From Bifidobacteriaceae bacterium (GTDB lineage Bacteria > Actinomycetota > Actinomycetes > Actinomycetales > WQXJ01), in contig JAITJY010000069.1 of NCBI GenBank assembly GCA_031278675.1, positions 1 to 7,130 on the forward strand: 7,130 nucleotides of DNA, in the 5' to 3' direction. Under the pieces are notes generated by a model. That model was not told the origin of the DNA. It searched no databases and was given only the letters and a program-made list of their open reading frames with translations. A program made the position numbers and the translations under genes. Shown here one piece after another: positions 1 to 5,794 of the stretch; positions within the stretch are counted from its first letter, which is position 1; every line of letters begins with the position of its first letter.

Positions 1-1415
1 GCATGGCGCTGCTCGGCTGCCCGCGCGGCATCGTCCTCCCCGAGCAGTTCCGCCGCCTCATCCAACAACGGCACGTCCGATGCCGTCCACTTCGAGCCGA
101 CCGGCCGCGCCAGGGCCGCTCGTTCGGCGTCGGTCAGCTTGGGGGCCGCATAGGCCATGATGTGTGGCTGGGCGTAGAGGTCGGCGAGCAACTGCGTGGG
201 CGTCATGGGCATCCAGCAGAGGTTGATCGCGATGCGCACGTCGCGGGCGGAGCGGAGGTCTTCGCGGACCTCGTCGAGGTCGGTGGCGTTCACGGCGGAT
301 TCCTCCCGCCCGGCGGTCTGTGCGGCGCTGCCGGCGGCGTACTGTTCCGCCAACCGGTCTAAGATGTGCCGCACAAAAACGGCCCTGGCCTGGTTGTATG
401 GTTTGCCGGAGGCCCGCGCGGCGGACCGGGCCGCCACCACGTCGCTGCGTCGCAGCACCAACTCGCGGCCCAACACGGGTAGCGAAATATCGCGGCGCGG
501 CAGGCGCTGGCGTTCCTTGACGGCGCGCGCAATCACCCGGGCCATCGCGGCCCGCCCCTTCAGTGCCGCGACTTCGGGCCGGTCCACGCCCGTCGCGGTG
601 AAGCCCGGGAGCAGGTCAGCCATGGTGGTGGCGACCACGCCGGTCTCACCGAGGGAGGGCAACACGCGGTCGATATAGCGCAAGAACACGTTGGTGGGAC
701 CCACGATCAAGACGCCCGATGACGCCAACCGCTCCCGGTAGGTGTAGAGCAGGTAGGCCGCACGGTGCAGAGCGACCGCTGTTTTGCCTGTGCCCGGGCC
801 GCCTTGGACCACCAGCGGCGGAGTCAACGAGGACCGGATAATCCGGTCCTGTTCGGCCTGGATGGTGGCTACTATGTCGTTCATCCGTCCAGTGCGTCCG
901 GCGGCCAGCGCCGCCATCAGAGCGCCTTCACCGGTCAGTTCGAGCGGCTCCGTGGTGGCCAGGCCGGCGGCCGCCTCGACGTCTAGCAGTTCATCCTCGA
1001 CGGCTGTGACGCGCCGCCCGGCGGTGGTGATGTGACGGCGCCGGGCCACTCCCATCCGCCGCGCGGGTGTGGCCTGGTAGAACGGCTCTGCCGCTGGAGC
1101 GCGCCAGTCCGTCAGGAGCGGCCGGAGGTCTTCATCTTGGAGGCCGAGGCGGCCGATGTGCCTGACATCAGAATCATCCATTGTGATGGCGCCGAACACC
1201 AACCGCTCTTCGACGGATTCGAGTTGGGCGAGCCGGTCTGAGTGCAGCGCCGCGAACGCGTCGCGTTCCGACTGGTTTTGGGGCGACCCGCCCGCGCGTG
1301 AGGTGCGGATGGACGCGAGACGGCTCCGCGCGGCCTGACGTAAGGTGTCGAGGCGCTGGTAGAGGCGGTCAAGGTAGGTTTGCTCCGCGGCGATTGGCGA
1401 ATTCTCGTGGGTCAA
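1..1415 (-). CDS. helD: HelD/HelR-type RNA polymerase recycling ATPase, N-terminal part (cut by left edge)
   Basis: Superfamily-1-like motor ATPase of the HelD family (called HelR in some actinobacteria). Known members bind RNA polymerase, prise open its channels and release stalled complexes; actinobacterial ones have been linked to rifamycin tolerance. Reading the minus strand gives 471 uninterrupted codons running off the left edge. Visible marks are a helical N-terminus, the family block around DWRAP at residues 103-107 (LTDWRAPAAEPFYQAT), and a perfect Walker A, GGPGTGKT, at 205-212 with Lys211, in the context VVQGGPGTGKTAVALHRAAYLL. After that come VLPSLGE, a long helical insertion, and WTASDVPLLDEAAELLG from residue 443. 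The DExxQ box and the second motor domain must lie beyond the edge; relatives are about 700-750 residues. I chose the TTG start at 1415 because GGAAGGA at 1431-1425 lies 9 nt upstream; there is no ATG near the N-terminus. Family is confident; helD versus helR naming is not. Confidence 0.9.
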   Translation of the reverse strand, partial: MTHENSPIAAEQTYLDRLYQRLDTLRQAARSRLASIRTSRAGGSPQNQSERDAFAALHSDRLAQLESVEERLVFGAITMDDSDVRHIGRLGLQDEDLRPLLTDWRAPAAEPFYQATPARRMGVARRRHITTAGRRVTAVEDELLDVEAAAGLATTEPLELTGEGALMAALAAGRTGRMNDIVATIQAEQDRIIRSSLTPPLVVQGGPGTGKTAVALHRAAYLLYTYRERLASSGVLIVGPTNVFLRYIDRVLPSLGETGVVATTMADLLPGFTATGVDRPEVAALKGRAAMARVIARAVKERQRLPRRDISLPVLGRELVLRRSDVVAARSAARASGKPYNQARAVFVRHILDRLAEQYAAGSAAQTAGREESAVNATDLDEVREDLRSARDVRIAINLCWMPMTPTQLLADLYAQPHIMAYAAPKLTDAERAALARPVGSKWTASDVPLLDEAAELLGEDDAARAAEQRH

Positions 1416-1575
1416 GCGGTGTGGTCCTTCCAGATAGGACGGTGCCTGCAAGCTCGCTGGGATGCGCCGGGTGGCGGCCCCAAAACGAGCAATCTAGTCT
1501 ACCCTAGGTATGGGAATAGACCCCGGCTGATGTGCGTTCAACTAGAAGCGCAATCACCATAACAGGGGGAAATCT
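1416..1575. promoter_or_regulatory. Divergent intergenic region between the helD-type gene and the PAC2 gene
   Basis: This 160 bp gap must carry promoters for two divergent genes. The part around 1492-1520 is visibly richer in A and T than its surroundings. It contains overlapping TAnnnT hexamers on both strands: TAGTCT at 1495-1500 and TACCCT at 1500-1505 on plus, TAGACT and TAGGGT on minus. I cannot decide which, if any, are used, and no matching -35 box stands out. No clear rifamycin-associated inverted repeat is present. Confidence 0.4.
1425..1431 (-). promoter_or_regulatory. Ribosome binding site of the helD-type gene
   Basis: GGAAGGA on the minus strand lies 9 nt before a TTG codon. 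It decides the start of the ATPase gene, because the reading frame stays open upstream and offers no good ATG near this point. Confidence 0.55.
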
Positions 1576-2502
1576 ATGGAAACGCTTTACACAATCAACC
1601 CCGACGCCGCCGCCCGCTTAGAGGCCGCAGGCGTTGCGCCGGTCATGCTTTACGCCTTCGACGGCTTTGTCGACACCGGCGTCGCTGCTGGCCTCGCCAT
1701 CGGTGACCTGGTAGGACGCGATGACACGGAGCGGCTCGTCACCTTCAACACCGACGAGTTGTTGGACTACCGTTCGCGGCGCCCCCCCATGACTTTCGGC
1801 GCAGGCGGCTGGAGCGATTACCATCAGCCATCGCTTGGGATCGACTTGGTGCACGATGCCGCCGGGTCACCTTTCCTCTTGATGTACGGCCCCGAGCCTG
1901 ACATCCGTTGGGAGGCTTTCGTTGAGGCGGTCGCCGAGGTCGCCGAGACCTTCGATGTGTCGCTGGCGATCGGCATGCACGGCATGCCGTCTGCTGCGCC
2001 GCACACCCGCGAATGGAAGGTGACCGGACCGGACGAAAGCAGTGAACTGGTCGCGCGGGTCGCCGGATCGCCCACCGCAAAGATCCAGTTGCCGGGCAGC
2101 GCGATGGCGCTGACAGAACTGAAGCTGCGGGAAATTGGTCGCGATGCGAGGACCTACACGGTCCACGTCCCGCACTACTTGGCCCAGATGCCGTCACCGA
2201 TCGGGACTGCCCACCTGATGCGCGCCATCGGGCATGCCGCCGGGCTGGATTTTGACCTCAGCGGGATCGAGGAAGCCGCCCTGATTCAGCGCGGCCAACT
2301 GGACAAACAGGTCCAGGAGCAACCGGAACTCGCGGCCGCGATCGCCAAGATGGAAGAGAAACATGATTCGGAGGCGGTTCGCGCCCCCGGGGGCGAACTC
2401 ACGTCGGAACGGCTGCCGAGCGGGGACGAATTGGCTGCCGAGTTCCAACGGTTCCTGGCGGGCGAAATTGGAAACGATGAGGCCCCTCCCTTTACCGAAT
2501 GA
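1576..2502 (+). CDS. PAC2 (proteasome assembly chaperone 2) family protein
   Basis: A 308-residue cytoplasmic protein of the PAC2/DUF75 family, whose fold resembles eukaryotic proteasome-assembly chaperones. Its role in actinobacteria is not settled, and I do not assign one. Family marks are the N-terminal FDGFVDTGVAAGLAIGDLV (about residues 29-47), FNTDELLDYRSRRP, FLLMYGPEPDIRW, the central IGMHGMPSAAPHTR, and TYTVHVPHYLAQMPSPIGTA in the second half. The last 80 residues or so are charged and helical, as in other long actinobacterial members. The ATG at 1576 is preceded by a purine-rich AGGGGGAA at a good distance. There is no signal peptide or membrane segment. It is transcribed away from the helD-type gene and is followed by 272 bp without a gene, so it is probably monocistronic. 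Confidence 0.88.
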   Translation: METLYTINPDAAARLEAAGVAPVMLYAFDGFVDTGVAAGLAIGDLVGRDDTERLVTFNTDELLDYRSRRPPMTFGAGGWSDYHQPSLGIDLVHDAAGSPFLLMYGPEPDIRWEAFVEAVAEVAETFDVSLAIGMHGMPSAAPHTREWKVTGPDESSELVARVAGSPTAKIQLPGSAMALTELKLREIGRDARTYTVHVPHYLAQMPSPIGTAHLMRAIGHAAGLDFDLSGIEEAALIQRGQLDKQVQEQPELAAAIAKMEEKHDSEAVRAPGGELTSERLPSGDELAAEFQRFLAGEIGNDEAPPFTE

Positions 2503-2551
2503 TCCGATTCGTGCCAGACTCTTCGGAGCAGCGGTTTCACGCGATCTTTGC

Positions 2552-2571
2552 GGCCAGCTTTAGGGCTGGCC
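2552..2571. other. Hairpin 50 bp after the PAC2 gene, possible terminator
   Basis: A perfect 7 bp stem (GGCCAGC / GCTGGCC) with the 6-base loop TTTAGG. It lies 49 bp beyond the PAC2 stop codon, where a terminator would be expected. However, the plus strand continues with A residues rather than T, and the minus-strand reading has no T run after the stem either, so it is not a canonical intrinsic terminator. Confidence 0.35.
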
Positions 2572-2725
2572 AAAAATGATCGAAGCGGCTGTTTGCCCAC
2601 AGTGTCTTCGCCGACCCGCGCCTCGCGCTGACCAGCGTAAACACTGACGAGCTGGGGCCTTGCGCCGTAGTTCGGCGGGTGCCTGTCCGGGGACCAGATG
2701 GCCTCATGGATCGGCAGTGTAAGGC

Positions 2726-2746
2726 GGCCCGGCAACCGGCCGGGCC
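2726..2746 (+). promoter_or_regulatory. Hairpin in the leader of the cold-shock gene
   Basis: A perfect 8 bp all-GC stem (GGCCCGGC / GCCGGGCC) closes a 5-base loop. It ends about 10 bases before the ribosome binding site of the cold-shock gene. Cold-shock genes in other bacteria often have structured leaders that change translation or mRNA stability with temperature. A role here is only inferred; the stem could instead be a leftover terminator or attenuator. Confidence 0.4.
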
Positions 2747-2774
2747 CTTGTCCCCGGAAGGAAAGTAGTTTCAT

Positions 2775-2978
2775 ATGGCTACAGGAGTAGTGAAGTTTTT
2801 CACTCCTGAAAAGGGTTACGGTTTCATCGCCCCAGATGGCGGCGGCCGGGACCTGTTCGTCCATTATTCACAAATCCAGTCGGATGGTTTCAAGACCCTT
2901 GACAAGGACCAACGCGTCGAGTTCGACGTGGTGGACTCCCAGAAGGGGCCTCAAGCCGAGAACGTCAGGCCGCTCTAG
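2775..2978 (+). CDS. Cold-shock protein (CspA family)
   Basis: A 67-residue single cold-shock domain, the usual family length. It binds single-stranded RNA and DNA and is thought to melt mRNA structure, acting as an RNA chaperone in the cytoplasm. The RNP1 motif is KGYGFI at residues 13-18 and RNP2 is LFVHY at 27-31. The normally aromatic Trp in the VKWF stretch is Phe here (VKFF, residues 6-9), which keeps an aromatic surface. The C-terminus GPQAENVRPL is typical. The ATG at 2775 follows a purine-rich GGAAGGAAAG at 2756-2765. The gene stands alone: a stable hairpin precedes it in the leader and a strong terminator-like hairpin follows 25 bp after the stop. I cannot tell which csp paralogue it is. 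Confidence 0.95.
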   Translation: MATGVVKFFTPEKGYGFIAPDGGGRDLFVHYSQIQSDGFKTLDKDQRVEFDVVDSQKGPQAENVRPL

Positions 2979-3003
2979 CGCCTGACCCGTTGGATTCTTT
3001 CCC

Positions 3004-3043
3004 GGCCCCGCTGGGCGGCTCTGGTGAGCCGACCAGCGGGGCC
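3004..3043 (+). terminator. Intrinsic terminator after the cold-shock gene
   Basis: A long hairpin with an 11 bp perfect outer stem (3004-3014 pairing with 3033-3043), one G·A mismatch, and a 6 bp inner stem (3016-3021 with 3026-3031) closed by the loop TGGT. A weak T-containing tail (CATTTGTT) follows. It starts 25 bp after the stop codon, which fits termination of the csp transcript and insulation of ndk. Confidence 0.8.
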
Positions 3044-3085
3044 GCCCATTTGTTCAAGCACCGCCCCCGCCTTGAGGCATCCGGG

Positions 3086-3091
3086 TAAGCT
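3086..3091 (+). promoter_or_regulatory. Candidate -10 box for a leaderless ndk transcript
   Basis: TAAGCT fits the actinobacterial TAnnnT -10 pattern and ends exactly 6 bases before the ndk ATG, so transcription would begin on the A of the start codon. There is no usable ribosome binding site before the ATG (only AGGG, too close), which supports a leaderless mRNA. No -35 box is evident. Confidence 0.5.
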
Positions 3092-3097
3092 CAGGGC

Positions 3098-3517
3098 ATG
3101 TCTAACAGTGAGCAAGTGCTGGTTCTGGTAAAACCTGACGGCGTGGAGCGTGGGTTGGTGGGCCAGGTTCTAGCCCGCGCTGAAGCGCGCGGTTATCGGA
3201 TCGCGCGCCTGGAACTGCGCCGCGCCACGCCTGAGTTGTTGGCTGAACACTATGCGGAGCACGCCGCGAAGCCGTTCTACCCAGCGCTGGTGGAGTACAT
3301 GATGTCAGGCCCGATCGTGGCCCTAGTGTTGGAAGGCGCCCAGGTCATCACCGCTTTTAGGACCATGGCGGGCGCCACCGACCCGGTCAAGGCCGCCCCG
3401 GGCACCATCCGCGGCGACTTCGGCCGCGACTGGGGCACCGGCGAGATCTTGAACATTGTCCACGCCTCCGATTCGCCGGCCTCAGCCGCGCGCGAGATCG
3501 CTATCTGGTTCCCGTAG
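3098..3517 (+). CDS. ndk: Nucleoside diphosphate kinase
   Basis: Transfers the gamma-phosphate of ATP to nucleoside diphosphates through a phosphohistidine intermediate, balancing NTP and dNTP pools in the cytoplasm. The 139-residue protein is of normal length. It shows LVKPDG at 10-15 with the ATP-binding Lys12, GTIRGDFG at 102-109, and the active-site block NIVHASDSPASAAREIAIWF from residue 119 with the catalytic His122. The usual Gly after the histidine is Ala123. The ATG at 3098 gives the expected N-terminus and lacks a ribosome binding site; the -10 box directly upstream suggests leaderless expression. The 3' end is unusual: the last codons and the TAG stop are the first copy of a tandem repeat that fills the space up to the next, convergent gene. 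Confidence 0.97.
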   Translation: MSNSEQVLVLVKPDGVERGLVGQVLARAEARGYRIARLELRRATPELLAEHYAEHAAKPFYPALVEYMMSGPIVALVLEGAQVITAFRTMAGATDPVKAAPGTIRGDFGRDWGTGEILNIVHASDSPASAAREIAIWFP

Positions 3518-3712
3518 CCGGGGGGTGGCGCGCCGGAATTGGTGGCGCGCGAGATCGCTATCTGGTTCCCGTAGCCGGGGGTGCGACCCGGAATTGGTGG
3601 CGCGCGAGATGGTTGTCAGGTTCCTGTAGCAGGGGGGTGCGACCCGGAACGCGGTCGCGCGGGATGGTTGTCTGGTTCCCGTAGCAGGGGGGTGCGACCC
3701 GGAACGCGGTCA
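3488..3712. repeat. Tandem repeat array derived from the 3' end of ndk
   Basis: Four copies of a unit with a 30-base core, at 3488-3517, 3545-3574, 3600-3629 and 3655-3684, spaced 57, 55 and 55 bp apart. A fifth, truncated copy starts at 3710. Copy 1 is the ndk C-terminus, encoding REIAIWFP and the TAG stop; copy 2 has the identical core and is in frame with ndk beyond the stop. Copies 3 and 4 differ and form a second subtype (ATGGTTGTC in place of ATCGCTATC). The 25-27 base stretches between the cores are also related to one another (GGGGGTGCGACCCGGAA and variants), so this is tandem duplication and not a CRISPR array. The array ends at the stop codon of the convergent minus-strand gene. Confidence 0.9.
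3637..3660. other. Hairpin inside the ndk-tail repeat
   Basis: GCGACC at 3639-3644 pairs with GGTCGC at 3653-3658 around an 8-base loop, and a wobble plus one more pair extends the stem to 8. The equivalent place after copy 1 also folds, but with different bases (3528-3534 with 3544-3550). It lies between two convergent genes and might help end both transcripts, but no T run follows. Confidence 0.4.
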
Positions 3713-4522
3713 CGCTGGCTCGCCTGGCGCGGTGCATCCCGCCCAGCTCAGGGCCTCGGGCCCCGCAATGAGGCGTGTCGGGAACGCCGCGACACGCAGC
3801 CGGTGAGCAAGCCGGTCTTCTTGGACCTGCGTCAACGGCGTATGGCGCGCCAGCAAGACCACATTCCCGCGGCGCCGCCCATGCAGTTGCGCCGGCTCGG
3901 TGATGAACCCCACATAGGCAAAATGTGTCGCCAACGTCCTGAGGTCATCCCGCGAGAGCGGCAGCCCAGGCGTATCCGCACAATTCGCCACGAACAGCCC
4001 ATCCGGGCGCAGCGCAGCGGCGGCCGCCCGCGCCGCCTGATCATCCCGCAACTCGGGTGGGGTGGCCGGCCCATCGTCGAAAGCATCTCGGACAATGAGA
4101 TGATGCGAAGCCGGGGGGCGAGCGCGAAGTGTCCGAGCGGCATCGTCCACCCGTATCCGCAAAACTGGGGCACGCGGCAACGCAACATAGCGGCGTACGG
4201 CCGCAGCGAGGGCCGCGTCAAGCTCCACGGCGAGGTGGCGGGAATAGGGAAACCGGCGCACGATGGCGTGTGGCAGTGCGCACGCCGCCGCCCCCAAATG
4301 CAGCGCGCGGAGGGGGGCATCCGGGGTGAAGGTGGTCTCAATCGTGGCCATGATCCAGCGCATGTACTCGAAATCGAGTTCGGCTGGGTCGCTCATTGAC
4401 CACTGCGACGAGGGCACACCGTTGATGTACAAGGTGACCGAATCGCCGGCTTCAAGGAAGAACGCCGTGCCGTGGTCAATCGCGAAAGGTTCCGTGGGTA
4501 ACGGCGGCTGGTGGCGGATCAC
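3710..4522 (-). CDS. Spermidine-synthase-like protein with a SAM-dependent methyltransferase fold
   Basis: A protein of about 270 residues related to actinobacterial 'spermidine synthase' homologues, a group of Rossmann-fold proteins whose substrate is mostly unknown. It has the N-terminal family block LYINGVPSSQWSMSDPAELD (31-50) followed by FEYMRWI, then the nucleotide-binding strand LHLGAAACALP (74-84), an acidic strand end LAVELD (97-102), VDDAARTL near 125-132, and VRDAFDD (144-150). The glycine-rich loop is degenerate (GAAAC, where relatives have GGGAC), so cofactor binding may be altered and polyamine synthesis should not be assumed. I prefer the GTG at 4522: it begins just before the conserved domain and lies 6 bases after a -10-like CATGAT. 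The frame stays open to 4642, but that would overlap dinB. The stop lies in the first bases of the fifth repeat copy. No membrane segments are visible. Confidence 0.75.
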   Translation of the reverse strand: MIRHQPPLPTEPFAIDHGTAFFLEAGDSVTLYINGVPSSQWSMSDPAELDFEYMRWIMATIETTFTPDAPLRALHLGAAACALPHAIVRRFPYSRHLAVELDAALAAAVRRYVALPRAPVLRIRVDDAARTLRARPPASHHLIVRDAFDDGPATPPELRDDQAARAAAAALRPDGLFVANCADTPGLPLSRDDLRTLATHFAYVGFITEPAQLHGRRRGNVVLLARHTPLTQVQEDRLAHRLRVAAFPTRLIAGPEALSWAGCTAPGEPA

Positions 4523-4528
4523 CCCTCC

Positions 4529-4534
4529 ATCATG
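4529..4534 (-). promoter_or_regulatory. Candidate -10 box for the spermidine-synthase-like gene
   Basis: On the minus strand CATGAT ends 6 bases before the preferred GTG start at 4522, the spacing of a leaderless transcript. The alternative is the GGAGGG that directly abuts the GTG, which is too close to work as a normal ribosome binding site. The match to the -10 consensus is only moderate. Confidence 0.3.
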
Positions 4535-4547
4535 ACGTGTGGCGGGC

Positions 4548-4553
4548 CATAAT
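4548..4553 (+). promoter_or_regulatory. Candidate -10 box for a leaderless dinB transcript
   Basis: CATAAT, a 5-of-6 match to TATAAT, ends exactly 6 bases before the dinB ATG at 4560, so transcription would start on the ATG. The GGCGGG between them is too close to the ATG to serve as a ribosome binding site. No clear -35 box is seen, and no SOS (LexA) box is recognisable in the gap. Confidence 0.45.
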
Positions 4554-4559
4554 GGCGGG

Positions 4560-5720
4560 ATGGATCGCGTCATTATGCATGTTGATATGGACGCGTTCTT
4601 TGCCTCGGTCGAACTGGTGAGCCGCCCTGACCTGCGGGGCAAGCCCGTGGTGGTGGCGGGCGCCAGCGAACGCGGGGTGGTGGTGGCGGCGACCTATGAA
4701 GCTCGTGCGTTCGGTGTGCATGCGGGGATGCCTATCGCGCGGGCACGGCGCGCGGCGCCGGGGGCGGTCTTCATCCCGCCGCACCGCGAGGCGTATAGCG
4801 CGGTCTCACGCGGCGTGATGGCGCTCCTGCGTGATGTAACGCCGCTGGTAGAAACCGTTTCGGTCGATGAGGCCTTCCTTGATGTGACCGGTTCCTTGCG
4901 CCGGTTGGGCCCGGCGCGCACCATTGCCGAACAAATCCGGGCGGAGATCGTTGAGCGGTTCGCGATCACGGCATCGGCGGGGATTGGGCGGTCCAAGTCG
5001 GTCGCGAAGATTGCGTCCGAGCAGGCGAAACCGAATGGGGTGGTCGAGGTGCCGGCCGGTGAAACTCTGGCGTTCCTGCGGCCGCTGCCAGTTGACGTGC
5101 TGTGGGGGGTTGGGCCCGCTGCGGGTGCGGCGCTGGCGTCGCTGGGCGTGATCAGCGTCGGCGACCTGGCAGATTTGCCCGATCCCGCAGTGACGCATGC
5201 CCTGGGACCCCAGTTGGCCGGCCATTTGTTGGCGCTCGCCCGCGGCATTGACGACGCGCCGGTTGTGCCGGAACACGAAGAGAAGTCGATCAGCGCTGAG
5301 ACAACCTTCGAGCGTGACCTGCCCCGCAGCAGCGAGGAATTGCGGCGGGCGGTGATCGCGCTGGCGGACAAGACCGCGTGGCGGCTGCGGGAAGCCGGGT
5401 TGTTGTGCCGCACCGTTGGGATCAAACTGAGGACTGCTGATTTCAAGACGTCCAACCGTTCACGCACCTTGCCTGCCCCGACGGATTCAACCAAACAGAT
5501 CACGGCCTTGGCCCTGCGCCTGGTGGCCGCCGTGGCCGGGAACGGCCCGGTCCGTCTCGCGGGGGTGCGTCTAGAAAACCTGGTGAGACGGTCCGGCGCC
5601 CCCGTGCAACTCGCCTTCGGTCAGGACCATAATGATTCGGCAGAACTTGACCGCGTTCGCGACCAGGTGCGCCGCCGGTTCGGGGGCTCATCCTTGACTC
5701 CTGGCTCATTAATCCGGTAG
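4560..5720 (+). CDS. dinB: DNA polymerase IV (Y-family translesion polymerase)
   Basis: A distributive, error-prone polymerase that copies past damaged template bases and lacks proofreading. The 386-residue protein begins MDRVIMHVDMDAFFASVE, giving metal ligand Asp9 and the steric-gate position Phe14. SVDEAFLD follows with catalytic Asp103 and Glu104, and YEARAFGV at 46-53 is typical. SAGIGRSKSVAKIASEQAKPNG and the helix-hairpin-helix LWGVGPAAGAALASLGV complete the palm and thumb; the little-finger domain fills the C-terminal third. A QLAF stretch at 350-353 is where the beta-clamp motif (QLxLF in relatives) is expected, but it is degenerate. I chose ATG 4560 over the in-frame GTG 4539, because relatives start a few residues before HVDMDAFF and the -10 box lies between the two codons. 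It is divergent from the spermidine-synthase-like gene and sits upstream of DUF3040 and mraZ, a familiar actinobacterial order. Confidence 0.96.
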   Translation: MDRVIMHVDMDAFFASVELVSRPDLRGKPVVVAGASERGVVVAATYEARAFGVHAGMPIARARRAAPGAVFIPPHREAYSAVSRGVMALLRDVTPLVETVSVDEAFLDVTGSLRRLGPARTIAEQIRAEIVERFAITASAGIGRSKSVAKIASEQAKPNGVVEVPAGETLAFLRPLPVDVLWGVGPAAGAALASLGVISVGDLADLPDPAVTHALGPQLAGHLLALARGIDDAPVVPEHEEKSISAETTFERDLPRSSEELRRAVIALADKTAWRLREAGLLCRTVGIKLRTADFKTSNRSRTLPAPTDSTKQITALALRLVAAVAGNGPVRLAGVRLENLVRRSGAPVQLAFGQDHNDSAELDRVRDQVRRRFGGSSLTPGSLIR

Positions 5721-5753
5721 CGGAAGGTGTACTTCAGGGCTCGTCCAGGTCAG

Positions 5754-5759
5754 TATGAT
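5754..5759 (+). promoter_or_regulatory. Candidate -10 box for the DUF3040 gene
   Basis: TATGAT matches the -10 consensus at five of six positions and would place the transcript start near 5766, about 29 bases before the ATG. A -35 hexamer at the right distance is poor (ACTTCA). The gap after dinB has no obvious terminator, so read-through from dinB is also possible. Confidence 0.45.
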
Positions 5760-5794
5760 TGGTTTAGCTCTGATTGATACTGGGAGGTGAAAGC

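Noticed and set aside
3..1241. Plus-strand frames across the left end
   Set aside because: They are antisense to an unbroken 471-codon HelD-type reading frame with Walker A and DWRAP motifs.
1437..1455. Partial resemblance to the rifamycin-associated element upstream of the helD-type gene (GCTTGC followed by AGGC)
   Set aside because: The known element is a near-perfect inverted repeat; here only about half matches and there is no symmetry.
3488..3712. CRISPR-like regular array (30-base cores, 25-27 base gaps)
   Set aside because: The 'spacers' are related to each other, the cores drift, the first core is the end of ndk, and no cas gene is nearby. It is a tandem duplication.
3581..4399. 272-codon open frame on the plus strand
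   Set aside because: It is antisense to the spermidine-synthase-like gene and starts with GTG inside the repeats. Its product is Arg- and Gly-rich with repeat-derived segments and resembles no family I know, while the opposite strand encodes a recognisable domain.
4539..4559. Upstream GTG start for dinB adding seven residues
   Set aside because: The -10-like box lies between this GTG and ATG 4560, relatives start near MDRVI, and no ribosome binding site precedes the GTG.
4523..4642. Longer N-terminus for the minus-strand spermidine-synthase-like gene (ATG 4573 or 4642)
   Set aside because: It would overlap the start of dinB, the added residues do not look like the family, and no ribosome binding site precedes either ATG.
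5774..5794. TTG start for the DUF3040 gene
   Set aside because: It lies upstream of the strong GGGAGGTGA site, which serves ATG 5795, and the family begins with MPLSEYE.
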